DNA of 64,000 nt, taken from the NCBI RefSeq assembly GCF_001500045.1, contig NZ_LQIX01000007.1, forward strand, positions 1-64,000. The letters are read 5' to 3'. The first letter of the stretch is position 1; every line of letters starts with the position of its first letter. The translations under genes and the position numbers were made by a program. Shown here in pieces: positions 1-7,530 of this stretch. Origin of the DNA: Mycobacterium sp. GA-1199 (GTDB lineage Bacteria > Actinomycetota > Actinomycetes > Mycobacteriales > Mycobacteriaceae). Below the pieces are notes generated by a model, which saw nothing but the letters and a program-made list of their open reading frames with translations, was not told where the DNA came from and searched no databases.

Positions 1-332
1 TCACCGGCATGGTTGACCGTGTTGGTCTCCGGGCTCAAGAACCGGGTGTCGTTGTGGCTGAGCGTGTCGTTGTTGGACAACACCTCGGTCTGCCGCTGCG
101 GAGCGAACGCGATCCCGTGAGTCTGGGCCACCGCCTGCTGCAAACCCACCACCGGATCACCACCACCATGCACCACCGCCGCGGGCGCCACCGTGGCCGC
201 CACGGCCTGCACCTGGGCGGCCGAGACGTTGCCGAAGCCGGCCTGGTGGAGTTCGCGGTCGGGGTCCGCCACGAACGCGGCAGCGGAGACGGGGTCGCGG
301 AACAGGTTCAGAAACCAGTCGATGAGGTTCAT
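1..332 (-). CDS. iniB: IniB-like protein, N-terminal part (runs off left edge)
   Basis: Reading the minus strand from the ATG at 332 gives an open frame to the window edge. It starts MNLIDWFLNLFRDPVSAA and continues through a hydrophilic helix to NVSAAQVQAV. This is the N-terminal signature of the mycobacterial IniB family, the first product of the isoniazid-inducible iniBAC operon. An AAAGGAT ribosome binding site lies just upstream (about 340-346). Only about 110 residues are visible; the Gly/Ala-rich remainder and any iniA/iniC lie outside the window. It follows the Rv0340-like gene on the same strand, but a strong hairpin (545-577) and a TTAGGGGAT motif cluster (470-498) lie between them, so it probably has its own promoter. 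Family assignment is by motif only; IniB's molecular role is not established. Confidence 0.8.
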   Translation of the reverse strand, partial: MNLIDWFLNLFRDPVSAAAFVADPDRELHQAGFGNVSAAQVQAVAATVAPAAVVHGGGDPVVGLQQAVAQTHGIAFAPQRQTEVLSNNDTLSHNDTRFLSPETNTVNHAG

Positions 333-469
333 GTCGGATCCTTTCGAAGATGTTGGTCTTGGTCTGGTCGCCGGGCTGTCCGGCGAGCTGAGAACCACGT
401 TATGGCCGACGCGACGGCCCTGAAACGGGGTCTCGGCCCCTCCCTGCGCGGCACCGTCCCGGGATCGGA

Positions 470-498
470 GTAGGGGTGCCGTTAGGGGATTAGGGGAT
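470..498. promoter_or_regulatory. TTAGGGGAT motif cluster upstream of iniB-like gene
   Basis: On the plus strand, TTAGGGGAT occurs at 482-490 and 490-498 (sharing one base), with a weaker GTAGGGGTG at 470-478. Relative to the iniB-like gene the motif reads ATCCCCTAA and lies about 140 bases upstream of its ATG. The same 9-mer recurs upstream of the Rv0340-like/Hsp70-like pair and of the second Hsp70-like gene. This makes it a candidate operator, possibly for the IniR-type regulator encoded nearby. The regulator assignment is inference. Confidence 0.6.
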
Positions 499-544
499 GG
501 CGGGGGTTCGCCTCGGAGGCCCGCATTCTCCAGCCGAAACAACA

Positions 545-577
545 GAATGCGCGGCCCCTGGAGGGGACCGCGCATTC
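545..577 (-). terminator. Hairpin terminator after the Rv0340-like gene
   Basis: A perfect 9-bp inverted repeat (AATGCGCGG at 546-554 with CCGCGCATT at 568-576) is extended inward by CCCC/GGGG pairing around a TGGA loop. It begins about 15 bases after the stop of the minus-strand gene at 593. On that strand it is followed by a T-rich stretch (TTCTGTTGTTTC). It should separate transcription of the Rv0340-like gene from the iniB-like gene. Confidence 0.7.
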
Positions 578-592
578 GGTCGGTTTTGCGTT

Positions 593-1108
593 TCAGTCGA
601 AGATGTCGAATCCGCCCGCGTCGATGTCGAGCTGCTGCACATCGGCCACCGCGTCGCTGAAGTCGTCGACGGTCGGGGCGTCGTCGACGACGTCGGAGAT
701 CACCGGCTGGTCCAACTGCAACGAAGTGTCGTCCGCGCCGGGGACGCTGGGGACATCCGGCTCGGCGAGTTCGGGGACCCCCGGGTCGGAGATCAACGCG
801 GTGGACACGTCATCCACCACAGCGGCCGGTACGTGGTCGCCGAACGCGTCGAAGGCGGCGGTGGCCGCTCCGCTGCTCCAGACGTTGCTCGCGGCTTCGG
901 CGATGCCGCCGTCCAGCGCGGTCGGAACAGTCGTCGGAAGCGCCGACATGGACTCCGACACCACCGGGATCAGGGCGTGGACATCGGCACTGGTCACGTT
1001 CGTCAGATTGGCGTCGAGCATGGCTTGATCCGGATCGGCGGCGAAACGCGCAGCAACGTCGGGATCACGCACCACCGACATGACGAAGTCAAGTAACTCG
1101 TTGGCCAT
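593..1108 (-). CDS. Rv0340-like, IniB-related protein
   Basis: A 171-residue protein starting MANELLDFVMSVVRDP. This is the same N-terminal helical module as the iniB-like neighbour (hydrophobic helix, R-D-P, then an aspartate/alanine-rich helix with NVTSADVHAL). The remainder is acidic and low in lysine, ending GGFDIFD. Size and position beside an IniR-type regulator match Rv0340 of M. tuberculosis. The ATG at 1108 is preferred over the further upstream start (1129) because a GGGAGGG ribosome binding site sits about 7 bases before it. No enzymatic motif or membrane segment is visible. It is divergent from the Hsp70-like gene at 1351, and the shared intergenic region carries TTAGGGGAT repeats, so the two are probably co-regulated. 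Confidence 0.8.
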   Translation of the reverse strand: MANELLDFVMSVVRDPDVAARFAADPDQAMLDANLTNVTSADVHALIPVVSESMSALPTTVPTALDGGIAEAASNVWSSGAATAAFDAFGDHVPAAVVDDVSTALISDPGVPELAEPDVPSVPGADDTSLQLDQPVISDVVDDAPTVDDFSDAVADVQQLDIDAGGFDIFD

Positions 1109-1235
1109 GAAACACCCTCCCTCCCTCAAACAGATATATGGCTAGAGACAAGGCCTAGCCGAGTGGCCTGCCACGATGCTATCGACGGCGAACGCCGCGG
1201 TGATCGGTGCGAAACCCACCTGCTCGGCCGCGTCG

Positions 1236-1277
1236 TTAGGGGATGCCGCGTTAGGGGATTTTCTCCCACTAGGGGCA
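1236..1277. promoter_or_regulatory. TTAGGGGAT motif cluster in divergent promoter
   Basis: TTAGGGGAT occurs at 1236-1244 and 1251-1259, and the degenerate copy CTAGGGGCA at 1269-1277. The steps between copies are 15 and 18 bases. The cluster lies between the Rv0340-like gene (start 1108, minus) and the Hsp70-like gene (start 1351, plus). It ends about 73 bases before the Hsp70-like start. The layout of two perfect copies plus one weak copy 18 bases away repeats at 5674-5714. Confidence 0.65.
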
Positions 1278-1350
1278 GCTCCGGTGTCCGAAGCCATCGA
1301 GCCGCTATCGTGATGGCCGGGTCCGAATGCACCCAAATGCAAAGGTGAAG

Positions 1351-3129
1351 ATGAGCGACTCACTCGGGTTGTCGATCGGTTCGACCAACTTGGTGGCGGC
1401 CCGCATCGGCCGTCCACCGGTCATGCGCCGATCGATACTCACCGTCTACGACGATCGCGCGCCGGAGGTCGGCGTGCCAGCCGAGAACCCCAACCTGAAT
1501 CAACCCGGCATGGTGCTGAGCGGTTTCGTCGAACGCGTCGGCGACCCGGTCCCGTTGGTGGCCGCCGATGGTTCGCCGCATCGCGGCGAGCGGGTGCTGG
1601 TCGAGGCGCTCGACGCCATGGCGCGCACGGTGGGCGGCGGTGCACCGGTCGTGATCGCGGTGCCCGCGCACTGGGGAGCCGCCACCACTGGCGCGCTGGC
1701 GGGGGCCCTGCGTGCCGCGCCGGGCCTGGCTCCCGACGGGGTGGCGCCGACGCTGGTGCCGGATTCGGCGGCCGCGCTCGCCGCGCTTCAGGCCGCACCC
1801 GGGTTGCCGTCGAGCGGCGTGGTGGTGCTGTGCGATTTCGGCGGCAGCGGAACCAGCATCAGCCTGGCCGACGCGGGGGCCGACTTGGGCCCGATCGGAG
1901 AAACAGTGCGCTACGCGGACTTCTCCGGCGACCAGATCGATCAGCTCCTGCTCAACCACGTCGTAGCGGGCATCGCGGCGGCCAACGACGCCGACCCCGC
2001 GGGCACCGCCGCCGTCAGTTCCCTGGCCCGGCTGCGCAACGAGGCCCGCGTGGCCAAGGAACAACTGTCGGCCGATACCGCCGCGGTCGTCCACGCCGAC
2101 CTGCCCGGCTTCAACGCCGACGTGCGCGTCACCCGCACCGAATTGGAGCAGCTGATCAGCGAGCCGCTCGACGGGGTGCTCAATGCCGTCCAGGAGACGT
2201 TGCAGCGCAACAACATTCCGCCGGCGAATGTCTCGGCCGTCGCGACCGTCGGCGGTGGGGCGAACATCCCGATGGTCACCCAGCAGCTGTCGACCCGGCT
2301 GCGCGCACCGGTCATCACCACGCCGCAGTCCCAACTCAACGTCGCAGCGGGCGCCGCGCTGATCGCCGACGCCGCCGACGCCGCCACCGGGATGGCTGCC
2401 GCCGCCGATGCGCCGACCGGGATGGCGCCGACGAGCATGTCCGCCGCCGCGTGGGCCGCCGGAGCCGCGGGCGTCGCGGCCGCCGAGTCGGCCGCCGACG
2501 GCGCGGGCTCGGCGACGTTCCGCGCGCTGGCGTGGTCGCAGGACGACTCGCCCGCCGATGAGCCGGTCCCCTATGCCGGTGAGGATTACACGTTCGAAGC
2601 GGGCGGAACCGGCGCTCGGCCCGCGATGGACTTCGCCCACGAGGAAGAGCAGTACGAACCGGAACCCGAACCGCTGCCGTGGTACCGCAGGCCGGTGGTG
2701 CTCTTCGGCGCGGCTGCTGCGGCCGCACTGTTGGCCGCCGGTGGCCTCGCGGTCACGCTGACCAGCACGACCGGCGACAGCTCTCCCGTCACCGAGACCG
2801 CGACCACGTTTGAATCCGGACCCTCACCGGAGACGACGACTTCGGTTGCACCACAGACGGTTACCGTCACGGGAACCGATGGGCGCCCGACCACCAGCGT
2901 GGTCCCCCCACCGCCGCCGCCCGAGACGACGACCACGACGACACCCACCACCACAACCACGACGCCGGCAACCACAACCACCACGACGACGACCACGACC
3001 ACGCAACCCACCACCACGACGACGCGTCCCACCACCACGCAGCCGACGACCACCCAGCCGCCGACCACCGACCCGCCCACCACATCGGTCGAACCGGAGC
3101 CGGACCTCCCCGTTCCGGACGCGCCATAG
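1351..3129 (+). CDS. Membrane-anchored Hsp70-like (ASKHA) protein with Thr-rich tail
   Basis: A 592-residue protein. Residues 1 to about 340 form an Hsp70/actin-type ATPase fold: phosphate-1 loop LGLSIGSTNLVAA, phosphate-2 loop VVLCDFGGSGTSISL and adenosine motif ATVGGGANIPMV. No Hsp70 substrate-binding domain follows. An Ala-rich linker instead leads to one membrane helix (about 449-470) and a tail of about 120 residues made mostly of Thr and Pro, which would lie outside the membrane and could be O-mannosylated. The ATG at 1351 is chosen over 1327 because AAAGGTGA lies directly upstream and the paralogue at 54689 starts the same way (MSDPLGLSIG). The stop is 4 bases before the IniR-type gene, indicating an operon. 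The role is unknown; sensing or scaffolding at the envelope is inference. Confidence 0.85.
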   Translation: MSDSLGLSIGSTNLVAARIGRPPVMRRSILTVYDDRAPEVGVPAENPNLNQPGMVLSGFVERVGDPVPLVAADGSPHRGERVLVEALDAMARTVGGGAPVVIAVPAHWGAATTGALAGALRAAPGLAPDGVAPTLVPDSAAALAALQAAPGLPSSGVVVLCDFGGSGTSISLADAGADLGPIGETVRYADFSGDQIDQLLLNHVVAGIAAANDADPAGTAAVSSLARLRNEARVAKEQLSADTAAVVHADLPGFNADVRVTRTELEQLISEPLDGVLNAVQETLQRNNIPPANVSAVATVGGGANIPMVTQQLSTRLRAPVITTPQSQLNVAAGAALIADAADAATGMAAAADAPTGMAPTSMSAAAWAAGAAGVAAAESAADGAGSATFRALAWSQDDSPADEPVPYAGEDYTFEAGGTGARPAMDFAHEEEQYEPEPEPLPWYRRPVVLFGAAAAAALLAAGGLAVTLTSTTGDSSPVTETATTFESGPSPETTTSVAPQTVTVTGTDGRPTTSVVPPPPPPETTTTTTPTTTTTTPATTTTTTTTTTTQPTTTTTRPTTTQPTTTQPPTTDPPTTSVEPEPDLPVPDAP

Positions 3130-3133
3130 GCCC

Positions 3134-5674
3134 ATGACCGCGTCGGACCCCCGGCCGGACATCCCGCCGCCCGCGCGCGAGGCGGTCGCAGCGCTGGTGG
3201 CCGCGCCGACCGAGCCGGTCAAACTGCTGGTGTCGGGCGGGATCGGCACCGGCAAGAGTTCGGTGTTGACCGCCGTCCGAACCGCGCTGCGCGCCGCGGG
3301 CATATCCGTGCTCACCCGCATACCGCGCGCCGATGACGATCCGGGGGCCGCGGTCGTCATCGACGATGCCCAGCTGCTGGACGACGACGAAATCGACCGG
3401 CTCGCCCAACGGGTGTCGGATCTGCCTTCGACCCTCGTCGTGAGCAGTGAGCCCATCGCGCACCGCCCGGCGATACGCGCCCTGTTCACGGCGATCGAAC
3501 GCGAGAACCCGATCGTCAGCCTCGGACCACTGGCCCCGGGAGACGTGGCGAGCCTTGTCACCGAAAAGCTAGGTGGCACACCGCCATCCGATATGGTGCG
3601 ATCCCTTGCCGTGGCGACGGCGGGCCTGCCGTTCCTGCTGCAGCCGGCGATAACGGCCGTCACCGAACCGCAGGACGAGGCACCGGCGACGGCGGTCCTG
3701 CAGGCGGTGACGTACGCATTGACCGAACGGCTGCGCCGCCTCGACGACGCGACGCTCGACACCCTTCTGATCACCTCTCTGAGCAGAGAACTCGGTCCCG
3801 ACGACGTCGCTGCGGCGTTGCGGATCGGCGCCGAACAGGCATACGCGGTGGTCGATCGCGCCCGCGCCACGGGTCTGGTCGAGCCGTCCTACAGCCGAGC
3901 CTTCGTGCGGACACTGCACCGATGCGTCGCCCAGATCCTCGGCACGGCACGGCATCACGACACTGAGGTTGCGCTTCTGGTGTCGCAACTCGAATCGTCC
4001 ACGCTCACACAGCAGTTGGCGCTCCAGATGGCCGAGCACGGGCTGCGCGACGATCGGTTGGCGACCGCGCTGGCCGATATGGCCGCCCGCAGTCATGGCC
4101 AACCAGCAAGGGCGGCACGGCTTTACCGCGCCGCCGTCGATGCGGGGGCGACCACGTTGAGCCCGCGGCTGGCCGACGCGCTGGCACTGACCGGTGACTG
4201 CGGCACCGCGGGCCGGCTCACCGATCAACTGCTCGGCTCCGACGATGCGGCCGAGAAGGCCGCGGCGGTCCGGATCGCGGCCAGCATCGCGCTGCACGAT
4301 GGCAGCGCAGCGCAGGCCGCGGACCTGTTCCGCTGGCTGGGCCCGTATCCGGACCCCTTCGTGAGCGCGGCCGGCGCTGTGGTGACACTGGCCGCCGGTG
4401 ACCTGCCGGCCGCCCGGGCGGCGTTGTCCGCCGACAGCACCGGCCCACCCACCTCCATGGCCCGCGCCGCGCGCAGCCTCGCCGAGGGCCTGTTGATGTC
4501 GTTGGACGCGCCGTACCCCGCCACCGTCTCCCGGTTGGGGCAGGCGATCACCGCGGACCAGCCCGCGGCAGGCGTGGCCCCCGACAGCCCCGCGGCGCTG
4601 GTGACCCTGGCCGCCCTGCACGGCGGTGATCCGGTACGGGCCCGCAGCGTGATCGCCCGAGCGGTGCGCGCCGGTCTCGAAGACGGTTCGGAGACCGCGC
4701 TTTTCGTCGCCCGCAGACACCGGCTGCTGCTGGGCTGGGTGCGGATGCAGGACGGACAACTGCCCGCCGCGACGTCCGACGTGGCGGTCGCGTGCGCAGA
4801 TGGCGACACCTCCCCGCTGCACCGCCGCGACGCGTTGTGGGCAGCCGCGCTGCAGACAGCGATCGCCCGGCGCAGCGGTGACACCGGCGCCATGCAGAAG
4901 CACTGGTACGCGGCGGTGGAGGTGCTGGCCGAGTACTCGATGGACCTCTTCTCTCTACTTCCGCTCGGTGAACTGTGGGTGGCCGCATCCCGGATGCGTC
5001 AGATCGACCGGCTGCAGCACACCCTCGACGAGGCCTTCGCACTGCTCGGCTCTCTCGGCGAGCCCATGTTGTGGTCGACTCCCCTGCACTGGGCCGGCGT
5101 GCATGCGGGCATCCTCGCCAACGCCCCGGACGCCGTCGCCCCGCACGGCCAGGCGCTGACCGCCGCGGCCGCGCACAGCGCCTTCGCCAAGACGCTGGCC
5201 ACTGCGGGCCGCACCTGGTTGCGGGTACTGGCCCATCACGTCGACACCGACGAGGTGACCACGGCTGCACGGCTGCTCGCGCAGGTGGGTCTCACCTGGG
5301 ATGCGACCCGGCTGGCCGGTCAGGCCGCACTGCAGACACCCGATGGCCGGGTGTCCGGCGCCATGCTGCAGCTCGCGCGCGATCTGAAGCAGACCGTCGC
5401 CCCCGACGACGCACCCGGGGCCGATCCGCTCGCGGCGCACCAGACCGCGCGGGCCGGCTCGGCACGGCCCGTGTCATCCCGACTGTCCGACCGCGAGCGC
5501 GAAGTCGCCGAACTGCTGCTCCTCGGCATGCCCTACCGCGACATCGGAGCGCAGTTGTTCATCTCGGCGAAGACCGTCGAACACCACGTCGCACGGATCC
5601 GCCGTCGGCTCGGCGCGGAATCCCGCTCGGAGATGTTGTCGATGCTGCGGGCCATGCTGACGCCGCAGTCGTGA
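3134..5674 (+). CDS. iniR: IniR-type STAND ATPase / LuxR-family regulator
   Basis: An 846-residue regulator. An N-terminal P-loop ATPase has Walker A GGIGTGKS (about 35-42) and Walker B AVVIDDAQ (about 73-80). A long Ala/Leu-rich helical-repeat middle follows, then a C-terminal LuxR-type helix-turn-helix (about 784-846, LSDREREVAELLLLG... SAKTVEHHVARIRRRLG). Size, layout and location match Rv0339c, described as IniR, an activator of iniBAC. As I recall, it has been linked to sensing free trehalose, but I cannot verify this here. The ATG at 3134 is used; the open frame extends further upstream only by overlapping the Thr-rich tail of the Hsp70-like gene. It is translated right behind that gene and followed by TTAGGGGAT motifs and a second Hsp70-like gene. 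Confidence 0.85.
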   Translation: MTASDPRPDIPPPAREAVAALVAAPTEPVKLLVSGGIGTGKSSVLTAVRTALRAAGISVLTRIPRADDDPGAAVVIDDAQLLDDDEIDRLAQRVSDLPSTLVVSSEPIAHRPAIRALFTAIERENPIVSLGPLAPGDVASLVTEKLGGTPPSDMVRSLAVATAGLPFLLQPAITAVTEPQDEAPATAVLQAVTYALTERLRRLDDATLDTLLITSLSRELGPDDVAAALRIGAEQAYAVVDRARATGLVEPSYSRAFVRTLHRCVAQILGTARHHDTEVALLVSQLESSTLTQQLALQMAEHGLRDDRLATALADMAARSHGQPARAARLYRAAVDAGATTLSPRLADALALTGDCGTAGRLTDQLLGSDDAAEKAAAVRIAASIALHDGSAAQAADLFRWLGPYPDPFVSAAGAVVTLAAGDLPAARAALSADSTGPPTSMARAARSLAEGLLMSLDAPYPATVSRLGQAITADQPAAGVAPDSPAALVTLAALHGGDPVRARSVIARAVRAGLEDGSETALFVARRHRLLLGWVRMQDGQLPAATSDVAVACADGDTSPLHRRDALWAAALQTAIARRSGDTGAMQKHWYAAVEVLAEYSMDLFSLLPLGELWVAASRMRQIDRLQHTLDEAFALLGSLGEPMLWSTPLHWAGVHAGILANAPDAVAPHGQALTAAAAHSAFAKTLATAGRTWLRVLAHHVDTDEVTTAARLLAQVGLTWDATRLAGQAALQTPDGRVSGAMLQLARDLKQTVAPDDAPGADPLAAHQTARAGSARPVSSRLSDREREVAELLLLGMPYRDIGAQLFISAKTVEHHVARIRRRLGAESRSEMLSMLRAMLTPQS

Positions 5675-5714
5675 TCCCCCAGTGCGCCGCCATCCCCTAA
5701 CGGAGATCCCCTAA
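5674..5714. promoter_or_regulatory. TTAGGGGAT motif cluster upstream of second Hsp70-like gene
   Basis: On the plus strand the inverted form ATCCCCTAA occurs at 5692-5700 and 5706-5714, and a weaker ATCCCCCAG at 5674-5682. The steps are 18 and 14 bases, nearly the mirror image of the 1236-1277 cluster. The last copy ends 66 bases before the ATG at 5781. This suggests that the Hsp70-like gene has its own promoter even though it lies downstream of iniR. Confidence 0.65.
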
Positions 5715-5780
5715 CCGCCCCGGCCGACGACGGGTCCTGCACCGGATCCGCACGCCGACGTAGCGCCATAGCGTCATGCC

Positions 5781-7394
5781 ATGTTCAATCCCCAGGCGAA
5801 CCCGGACCGGCCGGTGGGTGTTTCGGTCGGCGCGACCTACCTCGCCGCGACCCGTGACGGCCACGCCGCGATGATCCGGCCCTCCGAACTCACGCTGCAC
5901 GGACAGCGACTCACCGGCTTCGTCGATCGTGTCGGCGACCCCGTTCCGCTCATCGCCCCCGACGGCTCCGCCCATCGCCCCGAGCAGCTACTCACCGAGG
6001 CGCTGCGCACACTCACGCAGCCGGCCGAGGACATCGCGGTCGCCGTACCCGCGCACTGGCGCCCGTCGGTCGCCGACTCGCTGCGCCGCGCCCTGGGCGG
6101 CGACGTGCCGGTGGTGTCGGACGCGACCGCCGCTCTGGCCGCGCTGAACGCCGATCCGGGCCTACCCTCTCGCGGCGTCGTCGTGCTCTGCGACTTCGGC
6201 GGCAGCGGCACCAGCATCACGCTCGTCAACGCGTCCTCGGGCCACGCGGTGGTCGGCGAGACCGTCCGGTTCGCCGATCTTTCCGGTGATCTGGTGGACC
6301 AGGCGCTTCTGACGCATGTGATGACGTCGCTGCCCCCCGGCGCGGACCCGTCTGGGACGGCTGTCGTCGGTTCGCTGGCGCGGCTACGCGACGAGTGCCG
6401 CGCCGCCAAGGAGCGGTTGTCGGCGCACACCGCGACGGCCGTCACCGTCGATCTGCCCGGACACCGCGCAGATATCCGGGTCACCCGCGCCGAGCTCGAG
6501 GGGATCATGCAGCGTCCCGTCACCGATTTCCTTGCCGCGGTGGACGAGACGCTCGAACGCTACGGGGTTCCGGCGGCTGCGGTTTCAGCGGTCGCGACCG
6601 TCGGCGGCGGCGCACGCATCCCGTTGCTCACGCAGAAGCTGTCCGAACACCTGCGGGTGCCCGTGGTGACCACCGCGCACCCGCAGCTGGCCGCCGCCGT
6701 CGGGACCGCTCTGCTCGCCCAGCACCGGCGCGTCGTCGAGCCCGCGACCACTCTCGCGCCCGCCGGGATCGAGGAAGCCACCGTCCGAGTCGAGACCGGG
6801 CCATCGTCGGGCACGTTGGCCGCGCTGGCCTGGTCCGAGGACGACCGGCAGGATGAGCCCCTGCGCTTCGCCGATTCCCGCCCCGACCTTCACTTCCAGC
6901 ATGAGCAGTGGCAGGACGAAGCGGCGCCGCGACGTTCCCCGCTCGTCTTGTTCAGCCTGGCCGCAGCCGCCGCGGTGATCACCACGGCCCTGTTCGGCGT
7001 CATGCAATTGCGCGGTGACACCGCCACCCCGGTCGAGGCGGCGACCGTCCTCACTCCCGAAGGCACGCCATCCCCCGCGCCTGCGGCGCCGGCTCCCACT
7101 CCAGCACCCCCGGCGCCGCCGGCCCCCCAACTCACCACGGTCGTCGTGCAACCGGCCCAGCGATCGTCCACACCCCAGCAGCGCAGCCCGCGCCCGGCGC
7201 CTGCTGCACAGTCGGCGCCGGCCGCGCCGGCCTGGACACCCCCGCCGCCGACGAACGCTCATCCGCCGATCGATCCCGGGCCCGGCAACGGCGCTCCATC
7301 ACCTGAGGGTGATCCCGTCGTCCCGGATTCGAGCGACGAGCAAACGGGTACCGACTCGGTGCCCGACGAGTCCAGCCCGACCGACGGTGCGTAG
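5781..7394 (+). CDS. Membrane-anchored Hsp70-like (ASKHA) protein with Pro/Ala-rich tail
   Basis: A 537-residue paralogue of the protein at 1351. Phosphate-1 is GVSVGATYLAATRDG, phosphate-2 VVLCDFGGSGTSITLV and the adenosine motif ATVGGGARIPLL. The ATPase-like domain ends near residue 335. A single membrane helix (about 387-410, LVLFSLAAAAAVITTALFGV) is followed by about 125 residues rich in Pro, Ala and Ser with an acidic end. The C-terminal substrate-binding half of true Hsp70 is absent. No clear ribosome binding site precedes the ATG; a short or absent leader is possible. It follows the iniR-type gene by 106 bases, with the ATCCCCTAA repeats in that gap. Function unknown. Confidence 0.8.
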   Translation: MFNPQANPDRPVGVSVGATYLAATRDGHAAMIRPSELTLHGQRLTGFVDRVGDPVPLIAPDGSAHRPEQLLTEALRTLTQPAEDIAVAVPAHWRPSVADSLRRALGGDVPVVSDATAALAALNADPGLPSRGVVVLCDFGGSGTSITLVNASSGHAVVGETVRFADLSGDLVDQALLTHVMTSLPPGADPSGTAVVGSLARLRDECRAAKERLSAHTATAVTVDLPGHRADIRVTRAELEGIMQRPVTDFLAAVDETLERYGVPAAAVSAVATVGGGARIPLLTQKLSEHLRVPVVTTAHPQLAAAVGTALLAQHRRVVEPATTLAPAGIEEATVRVETGPSSGTLAALAWSEDDRQDEPLRFADSRPDLHFQHEQWQDEAAPRRSPLVLFSLAAAAAVITTALFGVMQLRGDTATPVEAATVLTPEGTPSPAPAAPAPTPAPPAPPAPQLTTVVVQPAQRSSTPQQRSPRPAPAAQSAPAAPAWTPPPPTNAHPPIDPGPGNGAPSPEGDPVVPDSSDEQTGTDSVPDESSPTDGA

Positions 7395-7467
7395 TTAGGA
7401 CAACCTTCGTAGCGGTGTTTCCTTTGGAGATGCAACTATGACTCCCGGGCTTGAGCAGGCCTGAGTT

Positions 7468-7512
7468 AAGTTACCCGCCGGTAACTAACGATAAGTTACC
7501 CTTGAGTAACTT
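7468..7512. promoter_or_regulatory. Two copies of palindrome AAGTTAC-N6-GTAACT upstream of etfD
   Basis: AAGTTAC-CCGCCG-GTAACTA at 7468-7487 and AAGTTAC-CCTTGA-GTAACTT at 7493-7512 are two matching inverted repeats whose starts are 25 bases apart. The second ends 18 bases before the GTG start of etfD, in the right place for a repressor. The geometry suggests a dimeric TetR/GntR-type regulator. Since EtfD serves fatty acid oxidation, a lipid- or acyl-CoA-responsive regulator is a reasonable guess. Confidence 0.6.
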
Positions 7513-7530
7513 GAGAATGGGAGGCGCGCG

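Noticed and set aside
9..473. A 154-codon plus-strand open frame at the left end
   Set aside because: It is antisense to the IniB-type N-terminus on the minus strand and reads as Arg/Gly/His-rich, typical of a shadow frame.
2930..3100. Repeated ACC/ACG triplets, considered as a CRISPR-like or tandem DNA repeat
   Set aside because: They are codons of a Thr-rich protein tail with no spacer-repeat periodicity. The same holds for 53040-53160.
2810..3133. Upstream extension of the IniR-type frame
   Set aside because: It is the out-of-frame reading of the Thr-rich tail of the Hsp70-like gene; the ATG at 3134 begins the conserved protein.
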